NCBI GenBank assembly: GCA_964369215.1
Contig: CAYJEZ010000015.1
Coordinates: 1-28,871, forward strand
DNA: 28,871 nt
Reading direction: 5' to 3'
Origin: SIG603 sp964369215
GTDB lineage: Bacteria; Bacillota; Clostridia; Oscillospirales; Acutalibacteraceae
This document shows, piece after piece, positions 1-7,518 of the stretch. A program made the position numbers and the translations under genes. The notes under the pieces are model-generated. The model was given only the letters and a program-made list of their open reading frames with translations. It had not been told where the DNA came from and did not search any database. Numbering within the stretch: position 1 is the first letter of the stretch; each line of letters opens with the position of its first letter.

Positions 1-59
1 TTACTCTTGAGGAATGTTAGTTTTCCAAGTTAATTTACTATAGACTGACCGATATAATC

Positions 60-195
60 CGAACCCCCTCAAAAGAGTAGATTTCTACAGTGGTGTGTGT
101 TTTTTATAACAAGGAAAAGACTTGCAGTAAGGCTCAATCCTTGCAAGAGACTTTGACACAGTTAGAAATCCCACGCTGCTGCAGAAACGGGTTTG
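60..195 (+). ncRNA. Irregular long hairpin, possible 6S-like RNA
   Basis: No ORF is convincing here, but the stretch folds into one long interrupted hairpin. Bases 60-66 pair with 189-195. Bases 88-93 pair with 171-178 with a 2-nt bulge. Bases 96-100 pair with 156-160. Bases 121-126 pair with 142-147, closing an apical loop. A TATAAT sits at 53-58 but its -35 is weak, and the predicted start would fall inside the closing stem. A long rod with a central bubble is the general shape of 6S RNA, so that is one possibility. I do not recognise conserved 6S sequence, and no clear terminator follows. Confidence 0.3.
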
Positions 196-259
196 TGCTT
201 GTTACTAGTGTTTAATTACTTTTACCGACAAAAAATACAATAAAAATCTTACTTTTACA

Positions 260-287
260 TTGCAAAAATTTGTATTAGTGTTATAAT
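260..287 (+). promoter_or_regulatory. Sigma-A promoter for nnr leader
   Basis: TTGCAA at 260-265, a 16-bp spacer and TATAAT at 282-287, with an extended -10 TG at 279-280. Transcription would start near 294, giving an nnr leader of about 310 nt that contains the structured region at 328-492. Confidence 0.6.
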
Positions 288-327
288 TAATTTATAAGCA
301 ATTTACTTATATTTTAGGCGATTTAAT

Positions 328-492
328 GGCTAGATATATGTACAGTAGCCCCTTGTTAATCTTGGGCTATTACAATCGAGTTGTATTATGACCCGAGATA
401 AACTCATACTTTGTTTTTTAAAAACTTAGTATTTTAGGGGCGGGCAAAACAACCACCCGCCTAATTAACCTCTTGGTTAAAATCTCGGGTCA
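328..492 (+). promoter_or_regulatory. Structured 5' leader with four-way junction upstream of nnr
   Basis: An 11-bp perfect stem (389-399 with 482-492) closes a junction holding three further hairpins. The first is 406-410 with 428-432, stacked on 413-417 with 421-425. The second is 439-444 with 456-461, a GC-only 6-bp stem with an 11-nt loop. The third is 465-470 with 475-480, around the tetraloop TCTT. Upstream, bases 346-351 can pair either with 364-369 (TAGCCC/GGGCTA) or with 328-332 (GGCTA/TAGCC), so two stems are mutually exclusive. The element lies between a good promoter and the nnr start at 605, with about 110 nt of AT-rich spacer. It does not match a riboswitch class I can name. It could be a cis-regulatory RNA, a processed small RNA or a remnant of a mobile element. 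Confidence 0.5.
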
Positions 493-604
493 CAAACGCA
501 CTGTTGAATTGCTTAAAAGTATTATTTGCACAATATTTACGTTTATACAAAAAATAAAAAATATTTATTTATCTTTTTTAATTAATAATTTAGGGGGTTT
601 GAGC

Positions 605-2137
605 ATGAAGGTTTTTACATCTGACGAAATTAAATTTATTGAAAAATGTGCTGTTGAAGACGGTGCGAAATATGATGAGCTAATGGAGAAAGCAGGCAAT
701 GCAGTAGCAGCTTTTGCAATTAGACGAAACGAAGTAAAGGCAAAAGAGGTAATTGTGCTTTGCGGTAAAGGCAACAATGGTGGCGACGGCTTTGTTGCGG
801 CTCGCAGACTCTCTCAAGTAGGGGCAAAGGTTGGTGTTGTATTAGTGCAAGGCATGCCTACGACAGACATTGCAGAGTTAGCTTTTAAAAAAATGGGCGA
901 AAATATCAATATATATAATTGGGATAATCAACAGTATGAAACACAAACCGCGGTTGAAAAAGCCGATATAATTATTGATGCCATTTACGGAATTGGCTTT
1001 TCAGGTGAGATGAGCGACCATATTGAAAGGCTAATTAACATTGCCAATAAAAACACAGGTGCAAAAATAGCTGTAGATTTACCTAGCGGTTGTCAATGCA
1101 ATACAGGCAAAGTTCACGGTGTGTGCTTTAAGGCAGATTTTACAATAACTTTCACGTCTATAAAACCTGCAAATATACTACACCCGTCAACGTCTTACTG
1201 CGGCAAAAACATAGTAGCGTCTGTAGGTATAGACAAAACTTTAGTAGAGCGTTTTCCTGGTTCTTTCTCTGTTTTAAAAGAGAGCGACATTTTACCTAAT
1301 TTTAAAAAGCGAGACCCATTAAGCCATAAAGGCAACTACGGTAAGCTTGCAATGATTTGCGGCAGCTACGGAATGTTAGGTGCGGCGGCTATGTCTGCAA
1401 GGGCTGCACTTAGGTGTGGTGTTGGGCTATTAAACATTGTAACAGATGAAATGTGTTACCCAATTTTAGCACCACTAGTACCAGAGGCTGTTTTTACCAT
1501 AATAAATTTTGAGAACGGAAAAATGTCTCAAAACAGTGGTAACGAGCTCTTTCAACTTATTAGTAATTCAACGGCTTGCCTTATAGGCCCGGGTTTGGGT
1601 GCATTGGCTAAAATATTCACCTCTCCTATTGTAGAGCACAGTCACTGCCCTTTGGTTTTAGATGCAGACGCGCTTAACTTTGTTGCACAAGACATAGACA
1701 TGTTAAAAAGAACACAGTCTCCTATTATCATCACGCCTCACCCTGGTGAAATGGCAAGGCTGTCAGAAAAAACGGTAGTTCAAGTAGAAATAGACAGAAT
1801 TAATATAAGTAAGCGAATTGCAAAAGACTATAACGTTTTCACCGTTCTTAAGGGTTCAGGTTCTTTAGTATGTGCGCCCGACGGCGACATAAGAATGAAC
1901 ACAACAGGTAATGCAGGCATGGCAAAAGGAGGCAGTGGCGATGTTTTAGCTGGAATGATAGCCTCTTTCTTAGCACAAGGAATGACCCCGTTTAATGCCG
2001 CTACCTCAGGCGTATTCATTCATGGTAAAGCAGGTGACCTTTGTGCTCAAAACTTATCACAAACTGCAATGTTACCTACCGATATGATAGAGGTTCTTCC
2101 TGAAATTTTCAGTAGTATAGAGAAAAAATTGTTATAG
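605..2137 (+). CDS. nnr: Bifunctional NAD(P)HX epimerase / ADP-dependent NAD(P)HX dehydratase
   Basis: Repairs hydrated NADH and NADPH. The N-terminal YjeF_N domain (about residues 1-215) interconverts the R and S hydrates and carries the GKGNNGGDGF motif. The C-terminal ribokinase-fold domain (about 225-510) dehydrates S-NAD(P)HX using ADP and carries the GMAKGGSGDVLAG signature near its end. The length of 510 residues is normal for the fused bacterial enzyme. The frame is open further upstream to 473, but that would translate the hairpin leader into an unrelated peptide. The ATG at 605, after a GGGGG-type ribosome site, gives the standard MKVFTSDEI start. In many Firmicutes the gene sits near acpS, alr and the ndoA toxin-antitoxin pair. 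Here only the toxin follows, after about 190 bp. Confidence 0.95.
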   Translation: MKVFTSDEIKFIEKCAVEDGAKYDELMEKAGNAVAAFAIRRNEVKAKEVIVLCGKGNNGGDGFVAARRLSQVGAKVGVVLVQGMPTTDIAELAFKKMGENINIYNWDNQQYETQTAVEKADIIIDAIYGIGFSGEMSDHIERLINIANKNTGAKIAVDLPSGCQCNTGKVHGVCFKADFTITFTSIKPANILHPSTSYCGKNIVASVGIDKTLVERFPGSFSVLKESDILPNFKKRDPLSHKGNYGKLAMICGSYGMLGAAAMSARAALRCGVGLLNIVTDEMCYPILAPLVPEAVFTIINFENGKMSQNSGNELFQLISNSTACLIGPGLGALAKIFTSPIVEHSHCPLVLDADALNFVAQDIDMLKRTQSPIIITPHPGEMARLSEKTVVQVEIDRINISKRIAKDYNVFTVLKGSGSLVCAPDGDIRMNTTGNAGMAKGGSGDVLAGMIASFLAQGMTPFNAATSGVFIHGKAGDLCAQNLSQTAMLPTDMIEVLPEIFSSIEKKLL

Positions 2138-2221
2138 TCAAATCATAGTGTAATCAGTAACAAAAAATCACACTCATAATATTATATAATATCAGATGTT
2201 TTAGTGGTATAGCTAAAATAT

Positions 2222-2250
2222 TTGTGTAAGTAAAAAATATAAGATAAAAT
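2222..2250 (+). promoter_or_regulatory. Possible promoter for mazF
   Basis: TTGTGT at 2222-2227, a 17-bp spacer and TAAAAT at 2245-2250, about 75 bp before the mazF start. The match is moderate and the region is AT-rich, so chance is possible. A 14-bp perfect palindrome, ATATTATATAATAT, lies at about 2179-2192. Confidence 0.35.
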
Positions 2251-2324
2251 TTCTCTGCCATGGTTTAAAAACAAATTACCTAGGCAAGAATATTAACAGA
2301 TGAAATTTACGGAGTGTGAAAACA

Positions 2325-2675
2325 GTGATTATACGACGAGGTGATATATATTACGCGGATTTAAGCCCCGTAATTGGTTCAGAGCAAGGCGGAGTAAGGC
2401 CTGTGCTAATAGTACAAAACGATGTTGGGAACAAATACAGCCCTACAGTTATTGCCGCGGCTATAACAAGTCAAAAAACAAAAACAGGTCTACCCACCCA
2501 TATAGAGCTACAAGCAACAGATACAGGACTGCAAAAAGACTCGATAGTTCTTTTAGAGCAAATACGCACCATAGATAAACACCGCCTAAAAGAAAAAATG
2601 GGAAGACTGGGAGACGACTCGATGAATAAAGTTAACGAAGCAATAGGTATTAGTTTTGGACTTTCTGATACATGA
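2325..2675 (+). CDS. mazF: MazF/NdoA-type endoribonuclease toxin
   Basis: A PemK/MazF-family toxin of 116 residues, the same length as B. subtilis NdoA (EndoA), which cuts mRNA at short specific sequences. Family hallmarks are RRGDIYYADLSPVIGSEQGG at the N terminus, RPVLIVQND, and LLEQIRTIDK near residues 85-95. The Arg and Ser/Thr positions expected for catalysis appear to be kept. A GTG at 2316 is possible but touches the GGAG ribosome site (2311-2314). The GTG at 2325 has normal spacing and gives the NdoA-like start MIIRRGD. The antitoxin gene (ndoAI/mazE) that normally precedes it is not present in the 187 bp after nnr, so the toxin appears to be alone here. Confidence 0.93.
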   Translation: MIIRRGDIYYADLSPVIGSEQGGVRPVLIVQNDVGNKYSPTVIAAAITSQKTKTGLPTHIELQATDTGLQKDSIVLLEQIRTIDKHRLKEKMGRLGDDSMNKVNEAIGISFGLSDT

Positions 2676-2741
2676 TTTTATAGCTTAAGTTATAATTATG
2701 CTATTGCATTAAAGTATGAGTGATGAATAGCGAACATATAT

Positions 2742-2812
2742 AGTCAAACCACTACAAAATCAAGGCAAATCTTTGCTCACAAAAAAATATATATTCAAAC
2801 TTTGGTTTGACT
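2742..2812. repeat. 10-bp perfect inverted repeat with inner hairpin
   Basis: AGTCAAACCA (2742-2751) is exactly complementary to TGGTTTGACT (2803-2812). Inside the 51-bp interval a GCAAA/TTTGC hairpin can form. The element lies 66 bp after mazF. It may be a 3' mRNA structure or a remnant of a small mobile element, and I see no other copy in the window. Confidence 0.45.
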
Positions 2813-2924
2813 TTTAGCTTTTGCAAGCAAAGTTTTGGTGATTATTGAATTGGTTATGACTACAAGTTATCAGAGCTTATTAAGTGCATAGCATGGGCTA
2901 TTTAATCTGTCAGACATAATAATG

Positions 2925-2965
2925 TAGCTGTGACGAAAGGTTTATTTTCGTCACAGCTATTTTTT
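2925..2965 (+). terminator. Rho-independent terminator
   Basis: A 14-bp perfect stem (2925-2938 with 2946-2959) with a 7-nt loop, followed by six T. It is the first strong stop for transcripts from nnr/mazF but lies 250 bp after the mazF stop, giving a long 3' UTR. Confidence 0.85.
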
Positions 2966-3359
2966 AACGCATATAAGTTAACTTATGCGGAATTATTGGT
3001 CTGCCGTGGTTGTATTCGGCTATTGCCTATTGTGTCTAATATAGTATTAACTTAGAAAACACTATAGTAATCAAGTAAAAGCTTAATATGTATGCTTTTT
3101 CACTTCAAGTTAATTCATTATATTATTTGCAACTATAACCACGCACAGTAATTGGTAATGAGACATGCAATACATGTATTTATATTTAAATTTAGTATAT
3201 CTCTCATTTGTATGTCTATTATTATACCGTTCATATTTTAATATATATAGCAAATATAGTTAAATAATTATTAATTAATAAAATATTTTAGTGAAAAGAA
3301 ATAAAATAAAGCAGACACCAGCAACTATCACTAAACTATATAAATTAATTGAAAAATCT

Positions 3360-3410
3360 AAAGGGGTTGTTGCATTAAGATGAATTTGCACAATTTGTCT
3401 TTCACATGAT
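3360..3410. repeat. Small palindromic repeat, copy 1 (shortened)
   Basis: It starts with GGGGTTGTTGCATTAAGA and continues with TGAATTTG..AATTTG..CTTT, matching the copy at 6898-6963 except for a deletion of about 11 bp in the left arm and a diverged right arm. It lies 30 bp downstream of the stop of the minus-strand AraC gene. Confidence 0.6.
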
Positions 3411-3439
3411 TTATGTTAGCTTTGGGCTTGATTACTATA

Positions 3440-4279
3440 TCATACCCTCTGCTTTTTAAACTCTCGAGGAGATACCCCCTTGTGCCTTTTAAAAAGTTTT
3501 GTAAAATAGCTTAAGTCGTTAAAGCCGCAAGAGAAGGCTACTTCGGTAACGCTCATAATATCTGCTTGCAAAAGCTCAGCCGCGCACTCAACCCTATAAT
3601 AATTGAGGTAGTCTATAGGTGTTTTACCTGTTATGCTTTTAAATGCCTTGCAAAAGTACTGAAGATTAAGCCCTGCCTTATTCGCGAGCATTTCAAGAGT
3701 AAGAGGCTTTGTGTAGTCTTCTCTAATAAGCCTTAACACCTCTTTTATATTATTTATTCTTTTGCTCTCAGCACTTGAATACGGTTGATACTTATCGGCT
3801 TGCTTGTTTGATATAAGCTCACCCACCAACTGTAAAATTGCACCTTGCACCACAAACTCATAGCCATAACATTTGTTTTTTGTGGCGGTAAAAATAATGT
3901 TTATCAGTGTGTTATCTTTTAGTATAGGCGGCAAGTAATCTCCTTGACCCAAATCTCTTTCATACTGCTGTTTTCTAAGCTGATTTATTGTCATAAACTT
4001 CTCAAACGAGAAAACCACGCATTGATAAACGCAGTCATATGGCGTGCCCCCGTGTATTACTCCACTTGGAATAAACACAGCTTGCCCTTTTTTAAGCATA
4101 AAGGTGCTGTCGTTAAGAGTAAGTGAGATACTGCCCTCTAATACTCGAATTATTTCACACTCAATATGCCAGTGAAAAGGCATTTGATAGCGTGGGTGAG
4201 TGCTGTCTATGTGGTATAGCTCAAGTGGAAACTCACTGCTACCTCTTTGCGAATTTTCATGCGTTGCTAAAAACTTCAT
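3440..4279 (-). CDS. AraC-family transcriptional regulator with cupin sensor domain
   Basis: A transcription factor of 279 residues. The N-terminal half (about 1-150) is a cupin-like AraC ligand-binding domain, with the FHWHIECEI metal/ligand motif around residue 37 and a GQAVFIPSGVIH strand. The C-terminal part (about 175-279) has two AraC helix-turn-helix units: LTLEMLANKAGLNLQYFCKAF, then VTEVAFSCGFNDLSYFTKLF and the closing GVSPREF. The ATG at 4279 follows a GAGG site at 6 nt. The gene is divergent from fucI across 179 bp with inverted repeats, so control of fucI in response to a sugar is the likely role. That link is inferred from position only. Confidence 0.92.
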   Translation of the reverse strand: MKFLATHENSQRGSSEFPLELYHIDSTHPRYQMPFHWHIECEIIRVLEGSISLTLNDSTFMLKKGQAVFIPSGVIHGGTPYDCVYQCVVFSFEKFMTINQLRKQQYERDLGQGDYLPPILKDNTLINIIFTATKNKCYGYEFVVQGAILQLVGELISNKQADKYQPYSSAESKRINNIKEVLRLIREDYTKPLTLEMLANKAGLNLQYFCKAFKSITGKTPIDYLNYYRVECAAELLQADIMSVTEVAFSCGFNDLSYFTKLFKRHKGVSPREFKKQRV

Positions 4280-4374
4280 TCAAAACCTCAATATCGTTAT
4301 AGTTTTTAATATTATATAACAAGTATTATCTAAAAATCAATAGTATAATTATAATAATTTTATTATTTGTTTTA

Positions 4375-4438
4375 GTATGAAAATATTCTTCATACATACG
4401 GTTTTGTAAGGTTTTACATACCTAACAAAACCTTACAA
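4375..4438. promoter_or_regulatory. Two inverted repeats in araC-fucI intergenic region
   Basis: The first repeat, GTATGAA-7 nt-TTCATAC, spans 4375-4395. The second has perfect 12-bp arms TTGTAAGGTTTT (4404-4415) and AAAACCTTACAA (4427-4438) around 11 nt, ending 2 bp before the GAAAGGACGG ribosome site of fucI. The first looks like a protein-binding site. The second would form a strong mRNA hairpin next to the ribosome site, or serve as an operator for the AraC protein. Confidence 0.6.
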
Positions 4439-4458
4439 CTGAAAGGACGGACATAAAA

Positions 4459-6252
4459 ATGGCGAAAAGCAGATTAATTGGAGAATACCCTGTAATAGGA
4501 ATAAGACCTACTATAGACGGACGACGCGGCGTACTAGACGTGCGTGGAGGACTTGAAGAGCAAACTATGAACATGGCAAAAGCTGCGGCAAAACTTTTTA
4601 CAGATAACCTAAAATACTCTAACGGAGAGCCTGTTAAAGTAGTTATAGCCGATACAACTATTAGCAGAGTTGCAGAGTCTGCTGCTTGTGCAGATAAATT
4701 TAGACGTGAGGGCGTTGACATAACACTTACCGTAACTCCTTGTTGGTGCTATGGCACAGAGACTATGGACATGGAGAAAACTACAATTAAAGGCGTGTGG
4801 GGCTTTAACGGAACAGCTAGACCCGGCGCTGTTTACTTAGCCTCTGTACTAGCCGGTTACACACAAAAAGGCTTGCCAGCTTTTGGTATATACGGGCACG
4901 ACGTGCAACCTGCCGACGCTACTGAAATACCTGCCGACGTAGTAGAAAAACTGCTTCGCTTCGGTCGTTCTGCCGTTGCAGTTGCTACAATGAGAGGTAA
5001 ATCATATCTGCAAATTGGCTCAATTTGTATGGGAATTGCCGGCTCAATTATCGACAGTGCATTTTTACAAGACTATTTAGGTATGCGTACAGAGTCAGTT
5101 GACGAAACAGAAATTATAAGACGTATGTCAGAGGGAATTTACGACGAGGCAGAGTATAACAAGGCTATGGCTTGGGTAAAAGATAATTGCAAAGTTGGAA
5201 TAAATATTAACCCAGAGAATTTACAAAAAGACGAAGAGGGCAACCAAAAAGACTGGGAGTTCGTAGTAAAAATGGCTCTTATTGTTAAAGACCTTATGAA
5301 CGGCAATAAAAACCTACCAGCAGGTTGCGAAGAGGAAACTCTTGGTCACAACGCTATAGCAGCAGGTTTTCAAGGTCAACGCCAATGGACAGATTTTTAC
5401 CCTAACGGCGACTTTGCAGAGGCTGTTCTTAACACATCATTCGACTGGAATGGAGTACGTGAACCATATATTCTAGCTACTGAAAACGACGTTTTAAACG
5501 GTGTAAGTATGCTGTTTATGAAACTTTTAACAAACAAAGCTCAAATTTTTGCAGACGTAAGAACATATTGGAGCCCTGAGGCAGTTAAGGCTGAAACAGG
5601 CTATGAATTAGAGGGTATTGCAAAAGAGAACGGCGGTATTATTCATCTTATTAACAGTGGAGCAGCTTGTTTAGACGGAAGCGGAGCCGCAATAGATGAA
5701 AACGGAAATAATTGCATTAAACCTTGGTATGATGTAACAGAGAAAGACGCAAAAGCTATTACAGACGCTACAGAGTGGTGTGCAGCAGAGTTTGGGTATT
5801 TTAGAGGCGGCGGATATTCATCAAGATTTTTAACCGACAGCGAAATGCCTGTAACTATGATAAGACTTAACCTTGTTAAAGGTTTAGGTCCTGTTGTACA
5901 AATTGCAGAGGGTTGGACAGTTAAGCTACCAGACGATGTTTCTGACAAAATTTGGAATATTACAAACTACACTTGGCCTTGCACATGGTTTGTTCCACGC
6001 ACAACAGGTGAGGGCGCATTTAAGTCTGCCTACGACGTTATGAATAACTGGGGTGCAAACCACGGAGCAATAAGCCATGGGCACATAGGTGCAGACATTA
6101 TAACTCTTTGCTCAATGCTTAGAATTCCTGTTTGCATGCATAATGTTTGCGAAGACGACATTTTCAGACCAAGCGCATGGAACGCATTTGGTATGGACAA
6201 AGAGGGTGGAGATTACCGTGCTTGCGAAACTTACGGAGCTTTGTATAAGTAA
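4459..6252 (+). CDS. fucI: L-fucose isomerase
   Basis: A Mn-dependent ketol isomerase converting L-fucose to L-fuculose (it can also act on D-arabinose), the first step of fucose breakdown in the cytoplasm. Its 597 residues compare with 591 for E. coli FucI. It shows the family start IGEYPVIGIRPTIDGRRGVL, the central REPYILATENDVLNG metal-site region and the C-terminal NWGANHGAISHGHIGAD segment with the metal-binding His. The ATG has a good AAAGGA site. No fuculokinase, aldolase or fucose transporter lies in the window, so the rest of the pathway must be elsewhere. The divergent AraC gene is its probable regulator. Confidence 0.97.
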   Translation: MAKSRLIGEYPVIGIRPTIDGRRGVLDVRGGLEEQTMNMAKAAAKLFTDNLKYSNGEPVKVVIADTTISRVAESAACADKFRREGVDITLTVTPCWCYGTETMDMEKTTIKGVWGFNGTARPGAVYLASVLAGYTQKGLPAFGIYGHDVQPADATEIPADVVEKLLRFGRSAVAVATMRGKSYLQIGSICMGIAGSIIDSAFLQDYLGMRTESVDETEIIRRMSEGIYDEAEYNKAMAWVKDNCKVGININPENLQKDEEGNQKDWEFVVKMALIVKDLMNGNKNLPAGCEEETLGHNAIAAGFQGQRQWTDFYPNGDFAEAVLNTSFDWNGVREPYILATENDVLNGVSMLFMKLLTNKAQIFADVRTYWSPEAVKAETGYELEGIAKENGGIIHLINSGAACLDGSGAAIDENGNNCIKPWYDVTEKDAKAITDATEWCAAEFGYFRGGGYSSRFLTDSEMPVTMIRLNLVKGLGPVVQIAEGWTVKLPDDVSDKIWNITNYTWPCTWFVPRTTGEGAFKSAYDVMNNWGANHGAISHGHIGADIITLCSMLRIPVCMHNVCEDDIFRPSAWNAFGMDKEGGDYRACETYGALYK

Positions 6253-6361
6253 TCACAAACCTACCCATATGAAAAGAAATAAATGGCTTTATTTATAAGA
6301 AAATGAAAAAATTTATTAGTTATATTAACAATGCCATATATTTATAGCAAAGGAGAATTAT

Positions 6362-6889
6362 ATGAGCGGAAAAATTATTTTGAGCTTGGCAATAAGTCTT
6401 GATGGCTATATTGCAAGCGAAGACGGTGGGTTTGATTGGATTAAAGGCGACGGTGATAATTCGCTTAACACCCCTAAGAGCCATAATTTTGCTGATTTTT
6501 TAGATAACGTAGATGTTGTTGTTATGGGTGGAGATTGCTACAGGCAAGGTTTTTCAAAAGATTACTCGGCTAAAAAAGTGTATGTTGCCACTACTAAAAA
6601 AGAAGAAGATAGAGACAACTTGCGATTTATTAGCGGAGATATTGTGGAAGTTTTATTAAAAGAAAAAGAAGAGGGAAACAATATTTTTCTTTTTGGTGGA
6701 GGGAAAACAATTGACCCCTTTATAAAAAAAGATTGCATAGACGAATACCACATTGCAATAATTCCTACCATTTTAGGAAAGGGTAGAAAACTATTTTTAG
6801 GGCAAAACCCTAACATAGAATTACACCTTGACAGTTACACAATATCAGACGGAACACCAGTGTTTATTTACTCAAAAAGAACAGTTTAA
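6362..6889 (+). CDS. Dihydrofolate reductase-like / RibD C-terminal domain protein
   Basis: A protein of 175 residues in the RibD C-terminal / DHFR fold family (similar to B. subtilis YyaP and YwjB). Family marks are the start KIILSLAISLDGYIA, the segment VVVMGGDCYRQG around residue 55, the nucleotide-binding FLFGGGKTIDPF around residue 117, and the end segment IPTILGKGRKLF. These proteins are probable NADPH-dependent reductases, but the substrate of this subgroup is unknown. It stands alone after fucI (109 bp gap, AAAGGAG ribosome site). A palindromic repeat follows 8 bp after the stop. Confidence 0.85.
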   Translation: MSGKIILSLAISLDGYIASEDGGFDWIKGDGDNSLNTPKSHNFADFLDNVDVVVMGGDCYRQGFSKDYSAKKVYVATTKKEEDRDNLRFISGDIVEVLLKEKEEGNNIFLFGGGKTIDPFIKKDCIDEYHIAIIPTILGKGRKLFLGQNPNIELHLDSYTISDGTPVFIYSKRTV

Positions 6890-6897
6890 CGCAAAAT

Positions 6898-6963
6898 AGG
6901 GGCTGTCGCATTAAAGACAATTATAGATGAATTTGTATAATTTGCCTTTAATGCAACAACCCT
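6898..6963. repeat. Small palindromic repeat, copy 2 (most complete)
   Basis: The left arm (about 6899-6918) and right arm (6944-6962) pair over about 19 bp with a few G-U or mismatched positions. The core is GCATTAAAG / CTTTAATGC. The AT-rich loop is about 25 nt. It lies immediately after the reductase stop and could act as a 3' stem-loop or weak terminator. Confidence 0.65.
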
Positions 6964-7052
6964 TTATTTGCTTTGGGTTACGCAGTTTTTTCTTTTGATT
7001 CTTAAGTTATTCAAGTGAATTAACTGTAACGATTGAAAAAATGGAGAGAAAA

Positions 7053-7466
7053 ATGGAAATAAAATTTGAAAGTAAGTTAAGCGAAGGAATATTAAAAGAA
7101 GCAGAGAGTGAACACATAAAATACGAGAGTAAAAATGGAGTTACCTGTGCATATACTCCGTTTTACCTTACAGCTACAGAAGAGGGTAAAGTATGTGGAA
7201 TAATTAGCGGTTACACATGCTATTCAGAGGTTTATATAGATGACATTGTTGTGTTTAGCAATTATCGAAACAAGGGCATAGGTATGAAACTTATAAAAAC
7301 GGTTGAAGAACATTTTAAGCATAGTGGCTTAAATAATATAAATTTAGTTACAAGCCATTTTCAAGCACCTCAATTTTATGAAAAATGCGGATTTACCTTA
7401 GAGCATGTGAGAGAAAACAAGCAAAATCCATTATTGTCAAAGTATTTTTATGTCAAATTTTTTTGA
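7053..7466 (+). CDS. GNAT-family N-acetyltransferase
   Basis: A small acetyl-CoA-dependent acetyltransferase of 137 residues. The acetyl-CoA site is in VYIDDIVVFSNYRNKGIGMK, a typical motif A with R/Q-x-x-G-x-G/A form (RNKGIG). A beta strand and FYEKCGFTLEHV follow near the C terminus. The acceptor is not predictable. An ATG at 7041 is also in frame, but the GGAGAG at 7043-7048 is well placed as the ribosome site for the ATG at 7053. The gene converges with mutS2, with about 50 bp between them. Confidence 0.88.
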   Translation: MEIKFESKLSEGILKEAESEHIKYESKNGVTCAYTPFYLTATEEGKVCGIISGYTCYSEVYIDDIVVFSNYRNKGIGMKLIKTVEEHFKHSGLNNINLVTSHFQAPQFYEKCGFTLEHVRENKQNPLLSKYFYVKFF

Positions 7467-7518
7467 TATAAATAGAGTTTGCTTTGTTAATGGGTTTAAT
7501 TAGCAATGATACTTATAA

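Larger units (their letters stand above)
2676..3439. other. Long intergenic stretch
   Basis: I see no supportable gene on either strand in these 764 bp. The stretch holds an inverted repeat (2742-2812), a strong terminator (2925-2965), a very AT-rich part (about 3050-3350) and a copy of the small palindromic repeat (3360-3410), which lies just beyond the 3' end of the minus-strand araC gene. Confidence 0.7.

Noticed and set aside
389..492. tRNA gene suggested by the cloverleaf-like fold
   Set aside because: Arm lengths are wrong (an 11-bp closing stem), there is no T-arm consensus, no anticodon loop and no CCA end.
473..604. N-terminal extension of nnr by 44 codons
   Set aside because: It would translate the hairpin leader. 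The ATG at 605 has a ribosome site and matches the family start.
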